Source of the DNA: Calliopum simillimum
Lineage: Eukaryota > Arthropoda > Insecta > Diptera > Lauxaniidae
NCBI GenBank assembly: GCA_951812925.1
Contig: OX638368.1
Span: 26,723,187-26,787,186 of the forward strand
Direction: 5' to 3'
Length of the DNA stretch: 64,000 nucleotides
Part shown: piece by piece, positions 12,554-24,238 of the stretch
Layout of the letters: every line of letters begins with the position of its first letter
Position numbering within the stretch: position 1 is the first letter of the stretch
Position numbers and translations under genes: made by a program
The notes under the pieces: generated by a model
What the model saw: only the letters and a program-made list of their open reading frames with translations
The model's database searches: none
What the model was told of the DNA's origin: nothing

Positions 12554-13699
12554 CACTGAGAAAAGAGTATGTTTCCCTCACAGCAATATATTTGATTGAA
12601 CATTCTAGAAAATATTTTTTAATAACGAACAAATTTCAGTAAATATTAATATGCCTTTAATTGGACCTTGAAATATTGTTGATTGGGCCAAAATTGATAT
12701 CTATTTGATGGAATGTGCATGTGCGGGTCATATATTTGCTATAACTTAAAAAAAAATCGCATTCTCCTAGGGTACTAAAAAAATACAATAATTGAAAAAA
12801 AAAAAAAAAAATTTCTTGTCTGGGATTCAAATATACCGCCCCAAGTTATCAGTCAAATGTCTTATACATTCAGCTAACTATATCTGCATTAATTTTAAAC
12901 AAAAAATCATACAAAAAATTCAACAAGTTTTGAAAAACTTCAAAAACATACTGACATTATTTTCAAAACAACTAATATTAATTTAGTAATAAAAAACAAT
13001 CAAAACTTGTTGAATTTTTGATTTGACTTTTGTTTAAAATTAATTTAAAATAACAATCAATACAAATGTAGACAGCGTTAGCTGAATGTATAAGACGTTT
13101 GACTGATAACCTGAGAAGGATGTTCGAATCCTAGATAAAGTTTTTTTTTTAATTAATTATTTTATTGGATTTACTTTGATTGACTTTGTGATTCGTATTT
13201 CAATTTGTATATGTAGAACATATTAAGTTATAATGTAGTTCCGACTGTTAAGCTGTAAGATTCAGTAATTTACTTTCAGCATAGCTCCAATTCGCTATAC
13301 ATGGTTTCCCTCTTACGATTGCAATGAACCAAGGTTACAAATGTAGCTGATAGCTGGAGGAATGAGTTCGATCCCCACACACGCAAGATTTTTATTTATT
13401 TTTTTTTTTTTTGCAACTTGGCGAGTGCATTAAAATTTTAGAGATCCTAGCCGTGATCCTAGCATATATTGCCATGTTAGTTCCTATTTCATAATAAAGG
13501 TCTAAATAAAAAATAATAAAGGTCTTAAGATTCAAACATATGTTTGGTATTTATTAACAAATGTACGATTGAACCAATAAAATTGCTCAAATATGCCGCT
13601 CATTAAATTATATCTAATATTCGATTCGCCTATATCAAATATATTATTTGTTAATTTTTACCCAATATTGATGTATATAATCGTACTGTTTTCTCCGTG
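12554..13699. mobile_element. Second tRNA-armed foldback element
   Basis: The left end is CACTGAGAAAAGAGTATG. The right end read inward is CACGGAGAAAACAGTACG. Inner sequence closely matches the element at 5759-6515, including TGCCTTTAATTGG and the TATATCAAATATATTATTTG segment. It also has inverted tRNA-like arms (minus near 12820-12895, plus near 13075-13140) around a central inverted repeat. It is longer, 1146 bp, because extra sequence at about 13160-13490 includes a third tRNA-like motif (GAGTTCGATCCCC near 13356). The flanking dinucleotide is CA on both sides. Confidence 0.7.
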
Positions 13700-16520
13700 C
13701 ATAGATTACAGACCATAATCGATAAAAGACACATCAAAGGCTAAAGATTATGGACCGTATCCTATACATTATTGATCATAGACAGATCTTAGATGATCTT
13801 TTCTGTAGAAAATAATTTTTTTCCAGTTCCGAATTAGGCCATCAAGAAAATGGTCAGACTAGTTTAACATAGAGTAGAAAACCTGTATTAATTTTACAAA
13901 TTTTGTTATTTTTCTGAAGGATTTTTCTAAACAAATATATCTCATCTTTCTTTCCATTTTCCAATTTTACATTTAGAAGATCACCAAAAAAAGTAAAAAT
14001 GATTTCAAAATATTAACACTCATCGATTCATATACATAGCTAAGTATAAACTCATTTTTTGATTGAAATAAATATTTCTTTGTCGCAAACATTAATTTGT
14101 TAATAACAACCAAATCATGTATTTGGCTAAAATTTATCGATACGTCCAACTCGAAAATCGTAGTTTTTAGTTATGATCATTTTTGTATTTTTTTTCTTTT
14201 TTTTTTTTTTGTATGAAAACCCATATAAAATAAAATTAGGTTGTAACTTTAAAAATAGCTCCGAGACCTTCAAATCTCAAGCTAGATTTGACACAATATT
14301 GAGCCAAATGCGGAGATTTCGAAAAATACTGTCCCGTAACTTTACCAACTTATACGTTATATGTATCGATATAAATTTATTGAAAACTGACAACATAATT
14401 AGATTCATAAATAGACTAAAAGTCGTTTAGAAAATATCGTTGAGCACAAGCCAAATACACTAATTTTAATGAAATAAATATTTTTTCCAAATATACATTA
14501 TTATAAAACAAAAACCTAGGAAAGATTATTATAATTATAAAACAAAAACCTATAATAATCTTTCCTTGGGGATGCAATAAGACACAAAAAGTTTTTGATT
14601 TCATCTTGACTTGGTCTCGGAAAAACTACCAAGTCCAAGACTGTTACGCTAGCTGTTTTCAAACTTAAACTTGATACGGGTTAATTACATGCAATAATGT
14701 TTCTTATTATTCATTATATTTGGAAAAAATATTTATTTCATTCGTATATCTCATCTTTCTTTTCATTTTCCAATTTTACATTTATAATGAGCAATGCCAC
14801 GCCCCTTAAAAGAAAATTTGGAAACATGCTTACTAATGAGAACTGGTTTGCTTAAGTCCCTTAAGTCCCTTTAAAGTCAAATTGAAGTGATTGGTCGGCC
14901 ACAAAACGAACACTAGTATTCCTTAAGCCTTGATATGTCCAAAACAAAGCGAGATATCGAAAATTTGTATATAACTTTTTGCGACTTTTTTCAGTTTGTT
15001 TTATGTGAAAATATTGTCAAATAGCAGGCCTACGGAAATCGTAGCATCCCCCGGAGTTTGGTATTTAAAAACCCAATTGGTTTGAAAGATAAGGTTCGGA
15101 TATTGCATATTCAACACTATCTCGCAATTTTTCAATAATCTTTTATTTCTGAGGTTAAGATCAAGACCGCGACCAAGACTTAATATAAAAACCGAGACCA
15201 AGAGTCTTGGTTCATGACTGCTATAGTCTTGGTCTTAGTTTATCCATCACTAGCATCTCTTTCAAAAATTAAATATTTTTTAACCAAGCAAACTCAAACC
15301 TCGAACTTTTTTTAAATAAAAACATTTCACTGCTATTTTTCAAAAAATTTAATACTAAAACTTAACGCCAGCTGGCGTGTTGGCAACATGTTTTTACATA
15401 AATCAATTTTGGGCTATAATTAGTACGAGTATTTTCCTTTAGAGCAATGAAATATCTATATCTTTATATATGTAAAACCCATTCAGCATAAGAAACACCA
15501 ACTTAAGGTACTCACGTTTTTCTGTTGCCTCCTTTGTTGCTGTTGTTGCGCTACTACAGAGCAGAGTGTGGTTGGTGGTGTTGTTGTTCAAGACGAAGAA
15601 ATAGGAGGAAAAAAAGATCTCATAAATTCATAATGTTGTATCCAATAGATAGAATGTATCTCTGTATATCTTGAAATTAAGGCAAAACTGCTTTTTTCTT
15701 CACTTCACCAACAAAAAACTACTAATTTTTTCTTTTTTAAAATTTTTAACATATTTTTAATTTACAATCAACATAAAATAATTATTTTGCTGAATTTAAA
15801 AAAATGGAAAATTTTAATTACAAATTTTTTTTTTTTTTTTGATTTCCTTTAGTACTTAAAAATTAGAAAGGAAACATAAAAACCCAACATCACTGTGTAC
15901 TGCGCTTTTTTTTTTCTTTTTGTGTAGCTGTCGCAAATTCTATACACTTTTTCTTTTTTGTTGTAACATTTATTACCTTTTTTTTGTGTAAATTTTTTTT
16001 TTTTTTAATAACAAAATTTTAACTGTGTATTTGTGCGTCTCGTTTTCGGGAGCGAAGAAAATTATAATTTACATGCGTTTTACACGAAAATGTTGTATTT
16101 TTTCGCATTTATTTAACCACACAATTAAAGTGTAACATATTTTATTAAAAAAAAAATAATGTAAAATAATCATAAACACAAATATTTATTTTTAAATAAA
16201 TAAATTTTTTTCAATTTAACACACGCGCGAGCCTTCAATCATCAAACACTTGCGTCTGCACACGTCCGTTAACAACAACAGCTCTCGATTAACTAAAGTT
16301 TAGTTGGCTTATGTGTTGGGCTAAACATGGCCTAACAGCACCCGAAAATGTTTAACAACGTCATGTGCTCATTTCTGCTAATAACAGCATTTGTCTTCTG
16401 TTAATATTACTGTTAAGTTACCATAGAATGTTGTACTGCTAACTTTTAAGGTAAATCACACATTTAGTGATTTCTGAAGAAGTAATTGCATCACAACATG
16501 GATCTTGAAGGGATACTTCG
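13700..16520. other. Intergenic sequence with short dispersed repeats
   Basis: The segment ATCTCATCTTTCTTTCCATT recurs near 13941 and, slightly altered, near 14748. A local duplication/inversion around AACAAAAACCTAGGAAAG lies at 14500-14575. Long poly-T stretches occur at 15826-16010. No gene supported. Confidence 0.4.
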
Positions 16521-16524
16521 ATTT

Positions 16525-18030
16525 TCGTGGCCCCTTGATTTGACAATGAATTTTTTCTTATAAATCGACCCAAAATAAGTCTAAAATATTAGATAAAATT
16601 TTCCCATATCGCCATTTCCGCCAAAAGGACCACCGCCAAAAATTTAAATCATCATATTTCTAAAACTACTTAACGTACATGGATGAAATTTGATACGTAT
16701 GTAAAAAGCATCAAGACAAATAATGTGTACTGAAAAAAATGGGGGTATCACGCCCCCACAAAATTTACTTCATCATATCTCCGAAAATGTTTATCGCACA
16801 TGATTGAGATTTGACACAAGTATACAGAGCGCCAAAATAAATAATGTTCCCTGGGAAAATGGGCGATGCCACGCTCCTAAAAAAGAAATTCATAATTTAT
16901 GAGATTTGGCTCACATGTAAGGGACAAATGACGTCCTTTGGAAAAATTGGTGATGTCACTTCACCTTAACAAGATTAGGTAAACCAACATTCAGTGGAAA
17001 ATCCTGGTTTTTTGAAAGACTTTCAATTTAAAATTTGTATGGTGGAAAAAATGTCACGTTCATATTGTCACGTATCGATTCAGATTTTGATCAAAATAAA
17101 GAAAAGTACAGAAGATATATGATTCAAACAAAATACATTAAAAAGTAACATTCTTGCATAAGATTCTAAGATTCGTCGCAATAAAAAATTCTGACTTGTT
17201 TCGCTGAATTCTGACTTTCTTTGAATAGGCACGAAAACTACTTCTATTTATGTCACGTTCGTTCTTTTTTTGCGTGTGCTTTAGAACCAGGACTTTGCCT
17301 GCTATTAAAGTTGGCACTAATTATACGTATAGTGCTACCTAAGGACTATAATGTTAAGTAAAAACCACTTTAAATGTGTACGACGGTCACATTTGTCACC
17401 TGAGAAATGCCCATATGACGATAATTTTACATAAAACGACCCAAAATAAGTTGAAAAAATTAAATAAAATTTTTATATTTCCGCTTCGTTTTCGAGATAT
17501 CAAGACTTAAGGAATACGAGACTACTGAGAAAATTTCAAGAAAAATATTAATTTTAAGAAAAAATTAAAAAATTCCATAAAATTTTTTCGATATCTCCCT
17601 TAGTTTTGAAGATATCGATATTAATATCATACAAGAATACTAAAATTAAAGAAAAAAACAAAAACATCAAGAAGAACAGCAATACCACTTAAACCAACAA
17701 CAACAACAACACAAGCACAAGCAACAACAACACTAACAATAACAACAGAAGCCTCTTAACCCCTTTGAAAACACGAAAAATGTGAACAACTTGACCACCT
17801 CTCTAAAAACATTCAAGTCTCGATAGTTCGAAAACGAAGGGAGATATTGAAAAATATTAAATTTTTTCGACTAATGTTATGTTGTTTTATGTGAAAAAGT
17901 CTTCAAATCTAACATTTCTTTAAATTTCTTCAATATACTACTCGTATTCTTTATGTCTTGGAAAAATTTTATCTAACATTTTCGACTAATTTTGTGTCGA
18001 TTTATAAGAGAACATTGTCAAATCGTGGGC
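16525..18030. repeat. Large composite foldback repeat
   Basis: A left arm near 16538-16605 (TTTGACAATGAATTTTTTCT, then TATAAATCGACCCAAAA) is the reverse complement, with changes, of 17955-18027. An inner pair near 17425-17510 and 17815-17910 is also inverted and centres on TCGTTTTCGAGATATCAAG. The core holds a GCCACGCTCC-type tandem duplication at 16620-16880 and a CAA microsatellite at 17694-17760. No coding region. Confidence 0.6.
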
Positions 18031-18158
18031 GTTACTTGATTATTATTCCATCGTTCCAATATTCCGAACATGCGTTGAAAAGCTACTGTCATTGTGCGTC
18101 TTTTTCAGTATATATCATTCATTTGAAGCGTAAACAACAATATTTTTTTCACTCAAAT

Positions 18159-18770
18159 ATGTCGAACTTTGTGTCTGAAAAAGTGTTTTTGCGGGGAGTT
18201 CTTCTTCATTACTTTAATATGAAGAAAACTGCTGCCGAAAGTAATTTTTGCATCGGATCGTGACTGGGAATGGAAAATGGATCCATTACGACAACCCGAA
18301 ACGCAAACTTTCATATGTGAAACCCGGATAACCAGGACCTTCTCAGCCAAAGGCAAATATCCATGGTGCCAAGGTAATGCTCTGTAGTGCTCACAGGTGA
18401 CCTATCGAACACAATTGATCCGTTTAAATTTAGCCATAGCCGAGAAACGACCGGAATATGCGACCAGACACGAAGTCATAATTTTTCAACATGACAACGC
18501 TCGGCCACATGTTGGAAGACCGGTTAAAAGCAATTTGGAAAATATTGAATGGGAAGTTTGGGCTCACCCGCTTTATAGCCCGGACCTTGCCCCGTCCGAC
18601 TGTCATTTATTTCGGTCTATGCAAAACGCTCTCACCGGGATACGCTTCAGTTCAAAACAGGGTATCAGAAATTGGCTTGATTCATTTTTGGCCTCAAAAC
18701 TGGAGCAGTTCTTTTGGCTCGGAATCCATATGTTACCAGAAAGATAGGAAAAAGTAGTGGGTAACGATGG
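18159..18770 (+). pseudogene. Degenerate mariner transposase
   Basis: An ATG at 18159 begins MSNFVSEKVFLRGVLLHYFN followed by MKKTAAES, the start of a mauritiana-type mariner transposase. After about 27 codons a large deletion and frame change remove most of the DNA-binding region and the first catalytic Asp. Sequence resumes with a PSQPKANIHGAKVML-like stretch near 18335. From 18397 an open frame carries FQHDNARPHV and YSPDLAPSDCHLFRSMQ, the second and third acidic sites of the DD34D triad. It ends with a stop at about 18745. Clear terminal repeats were not identified. Confidence 0.85.
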
Positions 18771-18865
18771 ACAATACTTTGAATAATACTATTGTACATG
18801 TTTTTCTTAAATAAACGTTCAAATTTTGAAAAAAAAAACTGCACGAATTAAGTTATAGACCCAAT

Positions 18866-19455
18866 ATATTTTTGATCAGCGTCACCTCCTGAGTCGATAT
18901 AGTCATGTCCGTCTGTCTGACTGGCTGGCTGTGTGTGTAATTACATTTTTTGGGAAAACTGAGAAAGATAATTCAATGAAAGTTGATACACTACCTCCAT
19001 CGGCAAAGTTAGCTCGTGGGATTGAAAATGAGCAAAATATATTCAAAATGTAACTTTAGGAGCAATTTTCACGACAATGCAACCAAAATACACATAAATA
19101 CTACGAATTGTAAGCGTAAGCTCTAAAAAAAAACAGACAATCCTTCTGAATTTCACATAGCTACTAAGAACTATAAATGCAAGCTCTCAACAAAAACTGG
19201 GTGAAATCGGACAAAAGGGTGTGGCACCTCCCATATAAGCAAAAGTTTCAAAATGCTACATTGAAAGAGTGTTTTGAGATAATAAAACTTAATTTCACTC
19301 AAAGACTAAGAACTATAAATGCAAGCCCTGGGCAAAAACTGGGTGAACTCGGACAAGAGGGCGTGACACCTCCCATATAAGGGAAATTTTCAAATTACTG
19401 CAGTGTGGGGTATTTAATGTTTGGCCAAGCCAAAGGTAACACCCTTACTAGGTTT
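18866..19455. repeat. Dispersed GATCAGCGTCACC repeat, long copy
   Basis: Contains TTGATCAGCGTCACCTCCTG, then CATGTCCGTCTGTCTGACTG, and ends with GTGTGGGGTATTTAATGTTT. The same landmarks in the same order occur at 39127-39494. This copy has an internal tandem duplication of about 145 bp (around 19169-19380) beginning ACTAAGAACTATAAATGCAA. Confidence 0.7.
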
Positions 19456-20697
19456 AAATTGCTGCAGCCAACGTTTCATGTTTGTTTGTTTGGTTTATGT
19501 TTCGCTTTACATCGTACCAGGGATGATAAATGAGTTTAACTTTTTTGTACTAAATAGCAACAAAAAGTACAAAAACTATTTAGTTTTTTCGTAGTCGAAT
19601 TTCGACCACTAAGCTTGTTTTAAAACATTAAAATAATGCGATTTCAATTAAAAGAGTGAAAGATTTAATTTTTTGAACCCAAGTCTTATTAGAGTCTTAT
19701 TATAAAGGACTAAAATTTAGTCATTAAATTCACTGAACAGTGGGCTCAAATGGGTCTAAATTTGAAAAATTTTAAAAAACTGAGTATGAAGAAAGTACAT
19801 AAGTATTTTTTCAACATTTAGGTTAGGGTATCTTAAAATCCAGACGTGAAACAGTGACAACTAAAATTTTCAATGCCATGTTGTCCCCAAAAATAGCTTA
19901 TTTTTTTTACTAAGCGAAAGAATAGGAAACTGTTTTTAATTTTTTATAGTATAAGAATTTTATTGTATTAAAATATTTAAAGTTGTTAAAAAAAAGTTGT
20001 TTTATATACAAGACAAAGTCTACTTTTTAAGATTTAATATAGACATTTTGAGAAAGGTTTGTAAGATATTAAAAAACGCTTTTTAAATTGTAAATTATCA
20101 CTTCATTTCAATATGATTCTTAAAATGAATCAGTTTTATACATGTAATTTTTTTATAATTTAAAATTCTGCTTTTAATGCAATAATACAGATTTTTCTTT
20201 GACAAAACAAAAAAAAAAAAATCATTTTTCATTTAGCGTTTAATTGAATTTTTATAAATATATAAAAAACAACTTTTATCCTTAAATGTATAAAGCTTAT
20301 ATTTTATGTATTTATGTAAATGCTGGGTAGAACTCATTACTTAGGGAATCAAAAAATTCCACAATTATAAGGGGTTTAAATTTGTAATAAGGGTTTGGAA
20401 TTTTATGGCAATGCTACTTAAGGAATCAAAATGGGAATTATGTTATGATATACATATATATATAAATAAATCCGAAAAGACGTAACATTAAAAATTTTTT
20501 CAAAGGCGTGGCTAAAAACGTCATCAAACTACAAATATTTTAGATTTTAAAGACAGTTTTGGCCAGTATTGCTTAATACAAATTTTGTTTTGGGCAATAG
20601 GTGCCAAAACTGGCTTTGAAATATAAATAATTTGAGTTTTAAGAAGAATTTTGCAACCCTTGTTAAAAAAACATTTTAATGTTGTTACGGTTATTTA
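19456..20697. other. AT-rich intergenic sequence
   Basis: No gene recognised. Sequence around 19515-19575 resembles 10285-10335 (GTACTTTTT-type tracts), suggesting a worn dispersed repeat. Confidence 0.4.
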
Positions 20698-20853
20698 GTG
20701 GAATAAACCCATTTAAGTTGCAAAAGTAATGTCAATATATGAATTGGCTGGCATTTGTTAAGAATCGAATGAATATCGGTCAAATAACTTATATATAATG
20801 TGTATGACATTACTATTACTTTTGCCACCTTTATAGACTTATTCCTCTTACAA
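20698..20853. mobile_element. Short inverted-repeat MITE, copy 1
   Basis: Ends share GGAATAA(A/G) and GCAAAAGTAATGTCA or their complements in inverted orientation. The core ATATGAATTGGCTGGCATTT and ATCGGTCAAATAACT match the MITE in C2CD5 intron 9 (49360-49602). Confidence 0.65.
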
Positions 20854-21169
20854 AAAAAACGATTCAAATATAAATAATAAAGATGTTCTTTTGTTTTAGT
20901 AATAAAGAGTCGTTACAAATTTTAAAACCAATAAATAAACATAATATGTCCCAGTTTGTTGTAAAATTTTCTTAGAAATGGAACAAACATTAATCAATCA
21001 ATCGAAAACTTAACCATTTCCATGAATTTTAGTTTCTAATGCACTGGCATTGATACTCAATATAGCAATTTATATTACCCAGCTTTGTTTTATATTAACA
21101 ATTAACTAAGTATTTAACAAAAGTTTTATAACAAGAAAAAACAAACCATAAAACATTTACGCTTATATA

Positions 21170-23654
21170 CTATGAAAGCCAATCATCATCGGCATCACAT
21201 CCATACCCAACTTCCAAAGACAATTTGGTTGGTGATATTTTTGGTGAATTTGATTTATCTTCTACCTCAGGTGGTGTGCAAGTTTCGGTAATTTGATTTT
21301 TTTCATTGATCTTTTTGTTGCTACTGGTATCGTGTGTTTGTAATTTCAAGTAACTCATTATTGATGGTTGCCAATTACGATGACGACAAGGAAATTTATC
21401 GTATTTGTACCAACCTTCTGGTACTTTACTTGTAATCATAAGGTCGCCGGACACAGGCACTGTGCTAATCACTTCTTTTGGTTTCAAATAGGTAACAAAA
21501 CGTTGCATTTCATTATAACTTGAATGCTCGGAATACTCAATGCCAATAATATTGATTTTACCTCTATATTGAGGTTTACTATTCTTTTCCCAACCGCTGG
21601 GACGTATTGCTAGACATAAATCATAAATTGAGCTGTAGGCTTCAAAATACTCGACCAGCGACTGAAAATTAAGAAGGCAACACATTAAAACATAATCGTT
21701 TGATTGTTGGTTTAAGCGCATACTTACGAAATAACTAAGTTTCATCATAGTTATCACATGCATATCGGCATAATTGGGGTTCATATTTAAAAGCGCTTTT
21801 ATATTCGAATCTGCCATTGCATGCAGAGCTTTTGCACGTTTCGGATCAGTCCATACAGTGAGATTGAATTTATGCGCTATGGCTGTCCAAAATTTTTCTT
21901 TACCTATCAGATAGGCACCGCAAATGTAAAGAATTTTTTTACCTACATGCTTATCTTGAAATTGTTTGATCAGACTGAATGCCTCTGCGATACTTTCGTC
22001 TTGTGTGCAGAAAGCATATTTATTCGAAATGTAAGTAGTATCCAAATAGATTGTGTGTATGTCATTATTCCAAAATGCAGGCTCTGACTCCATGTTTGGT
22101 GAAGCACGAAAATCACCAGTATGAAGTATACATTTGCCAGTAGGCAGCTTAAAGATGAACATTATCGCACCGGGACAGCTGTAAGAAAATAAATATAAAA
22201 AAGAGTTCTAGATGGAACTGACGAAGACTTACTGATTTGCGTCAATTGCTGTGACTTCTACGTTGTCGATTACTTGAGGTTCATTTAGTTCCATTATGTG
22301 CAGAAATTTCTCATCGATTGGTATGAAAATACGCAATAAGCGAGCTGAAAAAAATAAAGTTGCTTTAGGAAAATAATTCAAGAATAAATCATTTATAATA
22401 ATCACCTGTGACACCACTAAGGTATAATGGCATCGTAAACTTGCGCGTTAGACCAATATAATGATCAGCATGAAAATGACTGAGAAAATAATGCGTTACG
22501 CCCTTAATGGGTCCAAATTGAAAACCATCAACAGCAAATGTGGTACCAGCGACAACTTTATATGTTGGACAAGTGCGCTTTTTACAACGCGGACCATTCC
22601 ATGCTTTTGCAGGCTCATTTTCAAAACTATCAACGTCAATTATTGTTGATTGGTGTGGTGGTGTATCTGCTTTCGCCGCGGTTTGGAAATTTTCCGCAGA
22701 TGTATCATCACTGGTGCTTGTTGGTGGCGATGGTATTTTCAGATGCATATTTGCATGCAAAGGTATTGAAACCATTGGTGATTTCGTTTGTACATGTGAT
22801 TTTTCAATCGATATTTCAAAATTTTTTTGTTTTGTGCAGGGTGGAGGGGTTATTTCTCCAGTTTCTGGACATTGTGCGGGAATTTGTTGGGATATTACTT
22901 TGTCTTCTATATCAACATTAGGCTCTGCTTTAAATATAACACCCAGTTCTTCTTCACTCTCTGAGCAGAGATCAATACAAACAGCAGGATCCTGCATCGG
23001 TTTCATTTGTTTTGCATGGCGTGTTTCAACAGTTCTTTTCACTGGCGACTTACGTTTTCTGTTGCTTTTTGGTGCGACCTTTTCCACCTTTTCCGCAAAG
23101 CAACTTAAACTTGTGGTCGTTTCTGTTGTTTCACTGGTAGTGTCATCAAAAAGACGCTTCCTACCTTTTCCTCGTTTTCGCGTAGTTGTGTGTTTTGTAC
23201 GTTTTCCCGAAGTTGTCTTTCGCTTTTTTGGAGTTGCCTCCTGAAGTGAACTTCCTTTTGCACTTTTAATTTCAGTATTAGGTGGTAATTTGTATGTTTT
23301 GGAGCAACTTTTAAAGAAGCTATCAATTTTTGTTTGATCTGGCGGGAGTTGCTTTTTCGTCGTTGTTTTTATTTTCTTCGATGGCGTAGTATTATCCACT
23401 TCTATTGCATTTTTTGAATCTATAGCGGGTTTTTTTTGTGCTTGCGATTTGGGTTTTTTGGATTTCGTTGTTGCAGGATGTTTTGTTTTTTCTTTCACTG
23501 GCTTCACTGGAGTTGCCGCCGCGATGAACTCAATATCACTTTCACTCCTTTGCTCATCTTTTATGTCCCGTTTTTCATCGTGTATCACATCATCAAATTT
23601 CACATCAACTAATTGTGATAAGTTTTTGATTCGTAAACCTCCAATTTTACTCAT
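21170..23654 (-). CDS. Snm1: DNA cross-link repair nuclease Snm1 (DCLRE1A type)
   Basis: Predicted 5'-3' nuclease of interstrand cross-link repair, acting in the nucleus. Exons on the minus strand: 23654-22406, 22344-22233, 22178-21728 and 21661-21170; phases join cleanly to 767 aa. The N-terminal half is Lys/Ser/Thr-rich and disordered, with a PIP-box QTKIDSFF at 107-114. The catalytic half has HFHADH (393-398), DANHCPGA (from 451; its His codon is split by intron 2), HTGDF (473-477), YLDTTY with Asp500, and SEHSSY with His650, matching the metallo-beta-lactamase/beta-CASP order. The third intron is only 66 bp and open in frame, so an unspliced reading would insert 22 residues lacking family similarity. 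No UBZ finger was seen. The start is the first ATG of the long exon. Identification is firm at family level; A-type rather than B/C is inferred from the long N-terminus and PIP box. Confidence 0.95.
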
Positions 23655-23969
23655 TTTTGGTGATTTCAGCTAAACATTTCAACCGAACTTGGAAACTTGT
23701 ATGGAAATGTTGTGAAAATCAGAATCAACTTGCAACTTTGACGTTTCAATAGAATAGTGAAAATTGGCGCTAAAACGAGTTGTCAAAGTGCTGCCACTTC
23801 AGAAAAATGTTCCGTAGTGAAACAGAGTAGCCACTGCACAACGTTTCAAAATATCGGGCGAACTCATTCAAACCCCGGAAAACTCCACATTTCGAACTTT
23901 TCGACAAATTGAATGGGAGCCCCATTAATTATATTGTGTTAATGGGTGTAAACACTGATTTTTAATTTA
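23655..23969. other. Upstream region of Snm1
   Basis: 315 bp between the Snm1 start codon and the first transposon fragment. It presumably holds the Snm1 promoter and 5' leader on the minus strand. No TATA box or other core element could be assigned with confidence. Confidence 0.4.
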
Positions 23970-24045
23970 AAAATCGTAATAACACTTTTGTAATTTGCGA
24001 TGATAGTCAGGCAGCTATTAAAGCTCTTAGTTCCAACACCACTAA
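23970..24045 (+). pseudogene. Old non-LTR element, RNase H fragment (left half)
   Basis: The frame reads FVICDDSQAAIKALSSNTTK, the Asp-containing DSQAAIKAL segment of a retrotransposon RNase H. It stops being homologous at the TAA that borders the Harbinger-like element. The matching continuation is at 31339. Confidence 0.8.
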
Positions 24046-24238
24046 GGGCCAATTTCACAGTGTGAGCTTAAGCTTTAGCTTAGCTAAACCGTTAGTGTAG
24101 TTTAAGCGGCCCTTAAAAGGCGACGAGAAAGTTGTCAAGATTTTTTCTGCTCTTAAAAAAATAAAATAAAATATATAAAATTAAAATAAAAAATATATAC
24201 TGATATCGAAAAAAAAGAAAATCCCTTAAAAATATAAA

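Noticed and set aside
15200..16330. First non-coding exon of a minus-strand gene with a GTGAGT donor near 15517
   Set aside because: A lone donor-like site in T-rich sequence; no coding exon downstream within the window supports it.
22538..23244. Open plus-strand frame of 234 codons
   Set aside because: It lies antisense to Snm1 exon 1 and has no domain; it is a shadow of the real coding strand.
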